Of a stretch of 28,038 nucleotides of DNA, positions 1 to 6,826 are shown in pieces. A program made the translations under genes and the position numbers. The stretch's first letter is position 1; every line of letters begins with the position of its first letter. Source of the DNA: Peptoniphilus sp034090345 (GTDB taxonomy: Bacteria; Bacillota; Clostridia; Tissierellales; Peptoniphilaceae). The notes under the pieces are model-generated. The model had not been told where the DNA came from and made no database searches. It worked only from the letters and a program-made list of their open reading frames with translations. The stretch is taken from positions 1 through 28,038 of the forward strand of contig NZ_JAXDSS010000054.1 of NCBI RefSeq assembly GCF_034090345.1, written 5' to 3'.

Positions 1-14
1 TTTTTATGTAAAAA
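1..14 (+). repeat. Left terminal inverted repeat of the IS
   Basis: TTTTTATGTAAAAA here matches the reverse complement of 1374-1387 over all 14 bases. It lies at the window edge, so the repeat could extend outward. Confidence 0.5.
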
Positions 15-85
15 TGAACACATAGAAGCTAATAAAGTTAAAAACTTAAAATATTAAAAAACTACTAAAAATAAACATAGCAAAC

Positions 86-101
86 AAACCCCTAGGGGTT
101 T
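86..101. repeat. 16-bp perfect palindrome downstream of the transposase gene
   Basis: AAACCCCTAGGGGTTT is a perfect palindrome, GC-rich for this sequence, lying 27 bases past the transposase stop on the transposase strand. Imperfect GCAAA/TTTTGC arms extend it. It has no loop and no following U-tract, so it is more likely a protein-binding or cruciform-prone site inside the IS end than an intrinsic terminator. Confidence 0.5.
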
Positions 102-127
102 TGCAAATTTTCTCCAATTTCCTATCA

Positions 128-1306
128 CTACTTACATGCAAACATAATTCTTTTTCTAAACAAATTGAAATTTTTCATACCAAAACAATTTCTCTTTAAC
201 GTCTTTATCTTAGTATGAGTTCCTTCAAGTGGACCATTAGACCAAGAATAATCAAAAGAATTACATATCTCATCAAACCAGTTATTAAAAGCAGTGATGC
301 AAGCTTTAAATTCTTTTAAATTAGATTCTTCGGCTCTTTTTATCCATTCTCTTAAAGATTTAGTGGCTCTAACTCTATTGGGCTGAGTAAGAACATATTG
401 GTAGAATAATTCCTTTAACCTATATGCTAATTTCAAATCGTTGTTTAAATCGAGCATTAGAGAAACTTCTTTAGCTTGTTCAGAGCTTAGTTTAGAAGCA
501 GGTTTTGTAAGTAGACTTCTACTTTTCTTAAAATATTTTCTAAGCTTAGAAGAAATATCTTTTTGAATCCTCTTTCTAACATTCTCTAAAGCCCAGGAAA
601 CTTGTCTTATGAAGTGATACCTATCAACTATATGAATAGAAGTTTTAAAGAACCTATTCTTAACAGACTTAAAGGTATTTGACATATCACTTACAAAAAA
701 CTTAACACTTTGTCTCTCCTTGCTGGGGACACTTTTAAAGTAGCTGAATAAAAAGTTTTTATCTCTAGTAGGCAAAATATCAATGATAGAGTGTTTAGAA
801 CCATTAAGAAGAGAAGTCTGATACTTAATATTTCCACTGTCTCCTTTGAATTCGTCTATACAAAGAACTTCAGAAAGCCTAGCTCTTGATACACTTAAAC
901 AATTTAAAATTCGCAAGACAGTATTAGACGAAACATTATACCTTTTAGCAATAGAAGAGATAGAATACACCTCATAAAATTCAGCGACAATACTAAAAAC
1001 AAGCCTATTAGTCATAGTATAACCTTTAGCAATAAAATCAAGTTCTCTTTCAAAACGACAGCCACAAGATTTGCAATCATACCTTGTTTTCTTTAGATGA
1101 ATAAGACATTTCTTACCATGAATATGAGTATCCTTAATCTTTTGAATTCTATGATCATGAACCCAAATTCTTTTAGAACCACAGTGAGGACAAGTATCCA
1201 TTTTTTCTACAGAAGCATGAACATAAACAAAGTCATTATCCTCATCAAAACTATCAAAAATTACATCTTTAAAACCCAACAAATTCATGTTATTATTATT
1301 TTGCAC
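128..1306 (-). CDS. ISL3-family transposase
   Basis: A 392-aa DDE transposase. The N-terminus carries a zinc ribbon (CPHC near residue 39, then CKSCGC near 79), as in ISL3 transposases. A winged-helix-like region follows (residues about 100-140). The catalytic core shows the first Asp in LCIDEF, the second in VSDMS and the Glu in GPLEGTHTK near the C-terminus, so the gene looks intact and potentially active. The start is GTG at 1306, chosen because AGGAGG on the minus strand lies 9 bases upstream; an ATG six codons further in would be too far away. The leader contains an inverted repeat (1301-1315/1357-1371) that overlaps this start codon. Confidence 0.93.
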   Translation of the reverse strand: MQNNNNMNLLGFKDVIFDSFDEDNDFVYVHASVEKMDTCPHCGSKRIWVHDHRIQKIKDTHIHGKKCLIHLKKTRYDCKSCGCRFERELDFIAKGYTMTNRLVFSIVAEFYEVYSISSIAKRYNVSSNTVLRILNCLSVSRARLSEVLCIDEFKGDSGNIKYQTSLLNGSKHSIIDILPTRDKNFLFSYFKSVPSKERQSVKFFVSDMSNTFKSVKNRFFKTSIHIVDRYHFIRQVSWALENVRKRIQKDISSKLRKYFKKSRSLLTKPASKLSSEQAKEVSLMLDLNNDLKLAYRLKELFYQYVLTQPNRVRATKSLREWIKRAEESNLKEFKACITAFNNWFDEICNSFDYSWSNGPLEGTHTKIKTLKRNCFGMKNFNLFRKRIMFACK

Positions 1307-1371
1307 TTATATGCACCTCCTAGCTTAGTTTTAGCTATTTTAAGTTTAGGTCTAAATGCGTATAAGTGCAA
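1301..1371. repeat. 15-bp inverted repeat bracketing the transposase leader
   Basis: TTGCACTTATATGCA at 1301-1315 and TGCGTATAAGTGCAA at 1357-1371 are reverse complements with one mismatch, 41 bases apart. One arm overlaps the GTG start codon; the other abuts the right terminal repeat. This suits a transposase- or repressor-binding pair, or an mRNA stem hiding the ribosome-binding site; which of these applies is inference. Confidence 0.6.
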
Positions 1372-1373
1372 TT

Positions 1374-1387
1374 TTTTTACATAAAAA
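1374..1387 (-). repeat. Right terminal inverted repeat of the IS
   Basis: TTTTTACATAAAAA is the reverse complement of bases 1-14. The reading frame of the adjacent gene remnant becomes open immediately after a stop codon at 1382-1384 inside this repeat, consistent with this being the insertion boundary. Confidence 0.55.
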
Positions 1388-1465
1388 TATCTGTTAGAGA
1401 TTTACTCCCCAAAAGATATTATAGAGCCTGAATATATTGAGCTTTTATTTATTAAGGGTATATAA
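1388..1465 (+). pseudogene. C-terminal remnant of a gene interrupted by the IS
   Basis: From the IS right end the + strand reads 25 sense codons ending in TAA at 1463-1465. The peptide includes YSPKDIIEPEYIELLFIKGI, which has the balanced composition of a real protein tail. The frame closes upstream with TAA (1382-1384) in the IS repeat. The stop is 20 bases before the next gene, a usual operon distance. I infer an upstream gene of the same operon split by the IS. The family is not recognisable from 25 residues, and chance openness is possible. Confidence 0.4.
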
Positions 1466-1485
1466 AAATAATTAGGAGGTAATTT

Positions 1486-2709
1486 ATGAAATTACATAGT
1501 GGTATATTATATTGGCCTGAAATAACAAAAGTAGAAAAAACTAAATTTGAAGATGATTTTGATCCAAATAAAAATGATATTTTAATTGTTGGTGGGGGAA
1601 TATCTGGAGCAATATCGGCATATAGGTTGGCTAAGGAAGGATATGGTGTTACTCTCATAGAAAAGAATGAAATTGGAAGTGGGTCAAGTTCTGCCAATAC
1701 TGGCTTGATTCAGTATATGAGTGATAAAGGTGTAAGATATTATATAAATTCTTTAGGATATGATGAAGGTAAAGGGTTTTATGATAAATCTGTCAAGGCG
1801 ATAGCTACTCTTACAGAACTAGATAGAGAACTCGAAAATTTAGATGTACCAACTTTTGAGATAAAGAAAAGTTTGATATTAGCTACGGAAGAAGACAAGG
1901 TTTCTGAGCTTAAAGCAGAAACTGAAAAGCAAAAAGAGTTTGGATACGGTGCTGAATATTTTTACAAAGAGTTTTTATCTAAACTTGGAATTGATGCTTT
2001 TGGAGGTTTGTGTGCTAAGCCGGATATAGCTTTAAATCCTTTTGGTTTTGTGCATAGATTGATTAGAAGCGCTGTTGAAAAATATAATCTTCATATCATG
2101 GAAAAAACAGAATTTATTTCTGTAGAAGACTGTTCTGATTTTCAAATTGTAAATGTAGAAAAGAATGGAAAGAGGATTAGATATAAGTTTAAAAAAGTGA
2201 TTTTTGCAACCGGATACGAACCGCCAGAGATGTTTAAGGAAAAATTATCTAAATTAATTATTAACAAAACTTATGTAACTGTTTCAAGAGACGATATTCA
2301 ATTGGATGAAAACACGGATTATCTAACTTGGGAAGTAAGAGAGCCCTATACTTATTTCAGGCATACTTTTGAAAATAGTTTAATGATTGGTGGATTAGAT
2401 GAGCCGGGAGATAGTATAAGTGATGTAGAAGTTTATAAAAATAAAAATAATTTGATAAGGTTAACTAAAGAAATGTTAATTGATAAAAATTTAAAAATTG
2501 AACCTGAGTATTCTTATGTTGCTCTCTTTGGTGAGAGTGAAGATGATATACCATATATAGGGGTTGATACGGATAATAAAAATTTGATGGTGATATGTGG
2601 TGCTGGTGGAAACGGAACTGTATATTCAACTATAGCTTCTGAATTTGCAATTTCTTGGGTTAAAAATGATGATTTAAGTGATTACAAAATATTTTCTTTA
2701 GGAAGATAA
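1486..2709 (+). CDS. DadA-like FAD-dependent oxidoreductase
   Basis: A 407-aa cytoplasmic flavoprotein of the DAO/DadA superfamily, which oxidises amine or hydroxyl groups of small substrates. A Rossmann dinucleotide-binding motif (VGGGISG, residues 35-41) is followed by the ribose-binding Glu at 59. The FAD-contacting C-terminus (CGAGGNGTVYSTIAS) is also present. There is no Rieske domain or transmembrane segment. ATG 1486 follows AGGAGG at 1474-1479. The gene lies just downstream of an IS and a truncated gene, so it may have lost its native promoter. The substrate cannot be deduced; the overall layout resembles gamma-glutamylputrescine oxidase/DadA relatives. Confidence 0.85.
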   Translation: MKLHSGILYWPEITKVEKTKFEDDFDPNKNDILIVGGGISGAISAYRLAKEGYGVTLIEKNEIGSGSSSANTGLIQYMSDKGVRYYINSLGYDEGKGFYDKSVKAIATLTELDRELENLDVPTFEIKKSLILATEEDKVSELKAETEKQKEFGYGAEYFYKEFLSKLGIDAFGGLCAKPDIALNPFGFVHRLIRSAVEKYNLHIMEKTEFISVEDCSDFQIVNVEKNGKRIRYKFKKVIFATGYEPPEMFKEKLSKLIINKTYVTVSRDDIQLDENTDYLTWEVREPYTYFRHTFENSLMIGGLDEPGDSISDVEVYKNKNNLIRLTKEMLIDKNLKIEPEYSYVALFGESEDDIPYIGVDTDNKNLMVICGAGGNGTVYSTIASEFAISWVKNDDLSDYKIFSLGR

Positions 2710-2765
2710 TATTAACTGAAATATTAAGTTAAAAGAACAGATATTATAAATTAACAGTTTTCTAT

Positions 2766-2793
2766 TTGATGGATTTCTTATACAATATATATT
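2766..2793 (+). promoter_or_regulatory. Putative promoter of the YwaF-like gene, with palindrome
   Basis: TTGATG (2766-2771) and TATATT (2788-2793) are spaced 16 bases apart, upstream of the ATG at 2835. A perfect 14-bp palindrome, ACAATATATATTGT (2782-2795), covers the -10, as an operator would. All parts are AT-rich, so chance similarity is possible. Confidence 0.35.
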
Positions 2794-2834
2794 GTGTTAT
2801 TATACATAGTAGATATTTGGAATGGAGAAACAGT

Positions 2835-3506
2835 ATGGAAAATTTCTTTCGCTACAATGTTGATGGTAGTGCGAGTATAAATATTACATTAATAAGATTA
2901 GCTTTAATAGTTTCTATAATATTTGCATATCGTTTTAGAAATAGTGAAACATTGTTAAAAGCATCTTTAAATTTGGGAACGGGAATACAGCTTTTGATGT
3001 TATATTGGTATCTTGGAAATGCAGAGTTGTTTTTAAAAGAAGGATTGCCTTTATTTCATTGTAGATTATCAGCTATTATGATGTTTTTCGGATATTATAC
3101 AAATAGCCAAAAAATTACAAAATATTTTTCTTGGTTAGGTGTTATAGGTGCGATAATTGCATTCACTTTTCCGGATCCTTCGCCATATGTTTGGCCACAT
3201 GTTACCAATGTAACTTTTGTTGGAAGTCATATTTTCTTGATGATTAGTGGCGTAATTATATTAAGTAAAAACAATGTGTATCTTAGTCCGAAAGATACTT
3301 TAGCTTTAACATTTATAATGAATACAATTTTGATGTTGGCAAATATGTTGGTGCATAGCAATTATGGATATTTAACTGAGCTGCCGACATTTATAGGAAT
3401 TAGATTACCAAAAGCAGCTTTATTTTTCTTAATGACTATGTTTATTTCTATAATAATTATATTTTTAGAGAAAAAGCAATCGGACTTACAATCTCAAAAA
3501 TTTTAG
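2835..3506 (+). CDS. YwaF/TIGR02206-like integral membrane protein
   Basis: A 223-aa polytopic membrane protein with about six or seven hydrophobic segments. Family-typical features are the LPLFHCRLSA motif after the second helix, HVTNVTFVGSH in the middle and LVHSNYGYL towards the C-terminus; these match TIGR02206 (Bacillus YwaF-like) proteins, whose function is unknown. ATG 2835 is preferred over an in-frame TTG at 2766: GGAG at 2824-2827 is well spaced from the ATG, the likely promoter lies between the two, and the extra 23 residues look unlike the family. It converges on the cdsR-like gene and shares a bidirectional terminator with it. Confidence 0.8.
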   Translation: MENFFRYNVDGSASINITLIRLALIVSIIFAYRFRNSETLLKASLNLGTGIQLLMLYWYLGNAELFLKEGLPLFHCRLSAIMMFFGYYTNSQKITKYFSWLGVIGAIIAFTFPDPSPYVWPHVTNVTFVGSHIFLMISGVIILSKNNVYLSPKDTLALTFIMNTILMLANMLVHSNYGYLTELPTFIGIRLPKAALFFLMTMFISIIIIFLEKKQSDLQSQKF

Positions 3507-3526
3507 TAATTAAATAATTAATTTGA

Positions 3527-3562
3527 AAACTCCTAATAGATTAAAAAATTTATTAGGAGTTT
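3527..3562. terminator. Bidirectional terminator between convergent genes
   Basis: AAACTCCTAATA (3527-3538) and TATTAGGAGTTT (3551-3562) form a perfect 12-bp stem with a 12-base loop. It sits between the + gene ending at 3506 and the minus gene ending at 3565. The flanks are AT-rich but have no long uninterrupted U-tract. Confidence 0.65.
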
Positions 3563-3564
3563 GT

Positions 3565-5331
3565 CTATATATTATATCTATAGAGTTTTCTGTAGAGAGT
3601 TGATAAATTAATTTTTAAAATGTCAGCTATCATTTGTTTAGATTTAGTTGACGAGCCGTATTTTTCTACCATATTTTTTAGAATAATTTTTTCATATTCA
3701 TCAAGCTGTTCCTGTAAAGGTGATGTAGAGATGTTTTGATTAATTTCAAAACTTGTTATCTGTTGTTTAGACAGCAGATGGTTTGGCAACAAGGTTTCAT
3801 CTATTACATCATCTTCTGATATGTTAACCAAAAACTCAATTATATTTTCTAACTGTCGTATATTTCCTTCCCAAGGTATATTTTGAAATACGTTAAGTAT
3901 TGAATCTGAAAAACTTTTTTGAGGTTTATTTAACTTAGTGCAGTATTCACTTAGTTTACAGTTCGCTATTAAAGGAATGTCACTTTTCCTTTCTCTTAAT
4001 GGGGGGATATTTATTGGTATTACACTCAATCTAAAATATAAGTCATCTCTAAATTCATTGGTTTTAACCATTTTTTCTAAATTTCTATTGGTTGCGGTTA
4101 TGAGTCTAAAATTAACTTCAATAGTTTTTTTACCACCAAGTCTTACAAATTTTCCGTCTTGTAAAACACGAAGTAGTTTTGGTTGAAGATGTATCGGGAG
4201 ATCTCCGATTTCATCTAAAAATAAAGTGCCACCATTTGCAAGTTCAAAACGACCAATTTTTCCGGATGAATTTGCTCCGGTAAAAGCTCCTTTTTCATAA
4301 CCAAACAATTCACTCTCTAGTAGATTATCCGGTATAGAAGCGCAATTGATTACGATAAAAGGATTATTTTTTCTATCTGAGGCATTGTGAATTGCTCTTG
4401 CAAAAAGTTCTTTTCCGGTGCCGCTTTCTCCTCGTATCATAACGGAAGAGTTACCTTTAGAAATTTGTTTAGCTAATGTAATGGTATTGTTTATTGAAAT
4501 GCTATCTCCAAGTATTGCATCAAAATTAAGCGATGAATTGCTTTCTATTAAGTTGTAAGCATTTTTTACTGCATTTCCGTATTTAGAAATTTGAAAAATA
4601 TAGCTTTCTATATTTCCATTTACATAGTTTTCAATTGTTTTTATTAAGTATTCATTATTATTTGTAGTGTTTTTTAAAGAAAGTTTTTGAGTTGTAGAAG
4701 AGCTATTGAAATTATCAAAAACTTCTATCATATTTTTATGTAGTATTTTTTTAGGATCAATTTTTAAAAAATCATAAATTTTGTGATTATAATTTTGAAT
4801 TATCATATTTTTGTCGGTAAATAATATTGCACTATCCAATGAATTTACTATGTTGGATATTTCTTGATTTTTTAGTGATATATCATTTATAGTTTGTTCA
4901 TATTGTAAATTTCGAGACATCAATATGCTAAGTTTTGACAAAAATTTTGTTATACTGTCATAGTTTTGATAAATGGAGTTTCGTTGTTCTTGAGTAAATG
5001 CAATTAGACCTATAACGCCTAAAACTTCTTGTTTATCGTTTAAAATAGGATAGCCGATTGAAGCCATCTCTTCACAATTTTCCAATGATGTACAATTTCT
5101 ACATCTATCACTTATATCTTTTTCAATTATACTTTCAAATGATTTGCTATTTAAAATGTGTTCATAAGAACAGCCTTTTGGCAATTGTTCACCGATTAAA
5201 TCTTTATAGTTTCCAGTTGCAGCTATACGACGTAAGTCTTTATTGACTATTGTAACTTCAATTTTAAGTATGGATGATATTGCATCTGCAATATCTTGGA
5301 CAGAATTTTTTATTTGGTCAATTTCAAACAT
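3565..5331 (-). CDS. cdsR: Sigma-54-dependent activator, CdsR-like
   Basis: A 588-aa bacterial enhancer-binding protein. Residues 1-150 form a GAF-like sensor region with four cysteines (C54, C77, C80, C86). A PAS-like segment follows (about 160-230). The AAA+ domain has Walker A GESGTGKE (301-308), GAFTGA (348-353), which contacts sigma-54, and Walker B LFLDE (370-374). A Fis-type helix-turn-helix ends the protein. ATG 5331 is chosen because AGAGGTGAT lies just upstream; an in-frame start at 5376 would fall in the regulatory dyads. It is divergent from a cysteine desulfidase gene bearing a sigma-54 promoter. In Clostridioides difficile a sigma-54 regulator, CdsR, activates cdsB, so the same pairing is inferred here. 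The gene name is by analogy. Confidence 0.88.
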   Translation of the reverse strand: MFEIDQIKNSVQDIADAISSILKIEVTIVNKDLRRIAATGNYKDLIGEQLPKGCSYEHILNSKSFESIIEKDISDRCRNCTSLENCEEMASIGYPILNDKQEVLGVIGLIAFTQEQRNSIYQNYDSITKFLSKLSILMSRNLQYEQTINDISLKNQEISNIVNSLDSAILFTDKNMIIQNYNHKIYDFLKIDPKKILHKNMIEVFDNFNSSSTTQKLSLKNTTNNNEYLIKTIENYVNGNIESYIFQISKYGNAVKNAYNLIESNSSLNFDAILGDSISINNTITLAKQISKGNSSVMIRGESGTGKELFARAIHNASDRKNNPFIVINCASIPDNLLESELFGYEKGAFTGANSSGKIGRFELANGGTLFLDEIGDLPIHLQPKLLRVLQDGKFVRLGGKKTIEVNFRLITATNRNLEKMVKTNEFRDDLYFRLSVIPINIPPLRERKSDIPLIANCKLSEYCTKLNKPQKSFSDSILNVFQNIPWEGNIRQLENIIEFLVNISEDDVIDETLLPNHLLSKQQITSFEINQNISTSPLQEQLDEYEKIILKNMVEKYGSSTKSKQMIADILKINLSTLYRKLYRYNI

Positions 5332-5360
5332 TTTATCACCTCTATAAATAATATCTATAA

Positions 5361-5378
5361 ATTTGCATAAATGCAAAT
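5361..5378. promoter_or_regulatory. Upstream activator dyad 1 (cdsR/cdsB)
   Basis: ATTTGCATAAATGCAAAT has perfect 8-bp inverted arms. It is the best of three related dyads between the divergent genes and lies about 85 bases upstream of the sigma-54 promoter, a usual distance for an enhancer-binding protein. It also lies between a possible -35 (TTTGCA) and -10 (TATTAT) of the minus-strand regulator gene, so it could mediate autoregulation. Confidence 0.7.
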
Positions 5379-5389
5379 AAATTTCTCAA

Positions 5390-5408
5390 ATTTGCAAAAT
5401 AAGCAAAT
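5390..5408. promoter_or_regulatory. Upstream activator dyad 2
   Basis: ATTTGC (5390-5395) and GCAAAT (5403-5408) are inverted arms with a 7-base spacer, the same arm sequence as dyad 1 and starting 29 bases after it. Confidence 0.6.
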
Positions 5409-5417
5409 GTAAATTGT

Positions 5418-5438
5418 ATTTGCTATGTTTTTTTGCAA
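5418..5438. promoter_or_regulatory. Upstream activator dyad 3 (degenerate)
   Basis: ATTTGC (5418-5423) is followed by a partial inverted arm GCAA (5435-5438). Its first arm starts 28 bases after that of dyad 2, so the three ATTTGC arms are nearly evenly spaced. It is the weakest of the three. Confidence 0.4.
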
Positions 5439-5444
5439 CTGTAG

Positions 5445-5461
5445 TTGGCATGAAATTTGCT
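5445..5461 (+). promoter_or_regulatory. Sigma-54 (-24/-12) promoter of cdsB
   Basis: TTGGCATGAAATTTGCT matches the sigma-54 consensus (TTGGCAC-N5-TTGCW) with the required GG (5447-5448) and GC (5459-5460) ten bases apart. Transcription would begin near 5472, just upstream of the ribosome-binding site AAAGGGG (5475-5481). It lies next to a sigma-54 activator gene, which strongly supports function. Confidence 0.88.
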
Positions 5462-5488
5462 AATAATATTAGTGAAAGGGGTTATGAT

Positions 5489-6730
5489 ATGGACTATATA
5501 AATTATATGAAGAAAGAATTGGTGCCGGCATTTGGATGTACTGAGCCGATAGCTTTGGCGTATGCTTCAGCTGTTGCACGAGAAATACTTGGGATGGAAC
5601 CTGAGAAGATATTAGTTAATGTTTCTGGAAACATAATAAAAAACGCCAACTCTGTAACAGTTCCGGGAACTGATGGAAGAAAGGGTTTGGAAATTTCTAT
5701 TGTTGCGGGAGCTTTTTTAGGTGACGCCTCTAAAAAATTGGAAGTTTTATCTGATGTGGATAAGAGTAAATTGGATGAATGTGATGAAAAAATTGAAAAT
5801 GAAATAATTGAAATTAAATTAAAACCGGATGTTTCTAATTTATACATAGATATAAAATTACTTGCGAAAGATCAATCTTCAAGAGTAGTCTTACAAGGCG
5901 CTCATACAAATATAATTTTAAAAGAAAAGAACGATGAAGTGATTTATGAAAAAACTTTAGAGAGTCAGGATGATTGCGAAGTTGACTTTTCATTTGAAAA
6001 AATTTATGAATTTGCAAAAAAATGTGATTACTCCGAAGTAAAGGATATTTTAGATTTAGAAATATCATATAATACCGAAATTGCAAAAGATGGAATTGAA
6101 AATGATTGGGGTTCAAATATTGGAAAGATAATTTTAAAAAATTATTCTGATAATTACAATGAAAAATTAGTAGCTTATGCTGCAGCGGGTTCGGATGCTA
6201 GAATGTCTGGGTCTGAAAAACCGGTTGTAATTAATTCGGGGAGTGGAAATCAAGGGATAACAGTTTCTGTGCCTATTATTTTGTACGCAAAAGACAAAGG
6301 CGTTTCGGAAGATGAACTTTACAGAGCTCTTGTATTTGCAAATTTAATAGGCCTATATTTGAAACAAGGAATAGGAAAATTATCTGCTTATTGCGGAGTT
6401 GTCTCAGCGGCTTCAGCTTCAGTTTGTGGAATTGGTTATTTAAATAATGAAAATATAGATGTTTTAAAAGAAACTTTATCAAATTCATTAGCTGTAAACT
6501 CAGGAATTATATGTGATGGTGCAAAACCTAGCTGTGCAATGAAAATAGCTTCGAGTTTAAGAAATGCTTTCTTAGCTTATGAGCAAGCTAAGACAAATAA
6601 TTCTTTTAATCCGGGTGATGGAATAGTAAAAGAAACTTTGGATAAAACAATAGAAACTGTAGGGCATATTGCAAGATATGGTATGAAAACTACTGATGAA
6701 GTGATCTTAAATGAGATGCTAAAGAAATAA
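5489..6730 (+). CDS. cdsB: L-cysteine desulfidase (CdsB/CyuA family)
   Basis: A 413-aa cytoplasmic Fe-S enzyme that breaks L-cysteine into pyruvate, ammonia and sulfide. The N-terminal family signature VPAFGCTEP places C17 at the cluster. C302 (AYCGVVSAA) and C342 (IICDGAKPSC, also C349) are the other candidate cluster ligands; the spacing of 40 residues between C302 and C342 fits the methanogen desulfidase as I recall it. ATG 5489 is required because the sigma-54 start site near 5472 is downstream of an in-frame start at 5414. AAAGGGG lies 7 bases upstream. Induction by the divergent regulator, probably in response to cysteine, is inferred. The family was formerly labelled UPF0597 or serine dehydratase-like. 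Confidence 0.92.
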   Translation: MDYINYMKKELVPAFGCTEPIALAYASAVAREILGMEPEKILVNVSGNIIKNANSVTVPGTDGRKGLEISIVAGAFLGDASKKLEVLSDVDKSKLDECDEKIENEIIEIKLKPDVSNLYIDIKLLAKDQSSRVVLQGAHTNIILKEKNDEVIYEKTLESQDDCEVDFSFEKIYEFAKKCDYSEVKDILDLEISYNTEIAKDGIENDWGSNIGKIILKNYSDNYNEKLVAYAAAGSDARMSGSEKPVVINSGSGNQGITVSVPIILYAKDKGVSEDELYRALVFANLIGLYLKQGIGKLSAYCGVVSAASASVCGIGYLNNENIDVLKETLSNSLAVNSGIICDGAKPSCAMKIASSLRNAFLAYEQAKTNNSFNPGDGIVKETLDKTIETVGHIARYGMKTTDEVILNEMLKK

Positions 6731-6765
6731 TATTCACAGTAAAATTATATATATTATAAATTAAG

Positions 6766-6794
6766 TTGTAAATATTATTAGAAAATTATATTAT
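6766..6794 (+). promoter_or_regulatory. Putative sigma-A promoter of the symporter gene
   Basis: TTGTAA (6766-6771) and TATTAT (6789-6794) are separated by 17 bases, 32 bases before the ATG. It would allow expression independent of the sigma-54 promoter, although read-through from cdsB also seems likely because no terminator is visible between the genes. Confidence 0.4.
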
Positions 6795-6826
6795 TATCTA
6801 ATAACTTTATTTTATGAGGGGGAAAT

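Larger units (their letters stand above)
1..1387 (-). mobile_element. ISL3-family insertion sequence
   Basis: A single transposase gene occupies most of this segment. The first 14 bases (TTTTTATGTAAAAA) recur as the exact reverse complement at 1374-1387, giving terminal inverted repeats; similarity further inward is only patchy. The left end is the first base of the window, so any target duplication there cannot be seen; the right flank begins TATCTGTT. The ISL3 assignment rests on the transposase. The exact outer ends are uncertain because AT-rich termini could extend beyond the window. Confidence 0.75.

Noticed and set aside
1437..1466. TTGAGC/TATAAA as promoter of the FAD oxidoreductase
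   Set aside because: The spacing is acceptable, but transcription would start at about the ribosome-binding site, leaving no leader.
5332..5376. N-terminal extension of the sigma-54 activator
   Set aside because: It uses a non-ATG start without a ribosome-binding site and reads through the promoter/dyad region; ATG 5331 has AGAGGTGAT.
5414..5488. N-terminal extension of the cysteine desulfidase gene
   Set aside because: It would cross the sigma-54 promoter, whose start site near 5472 is downstream; the family begins near the ATG at 5489.
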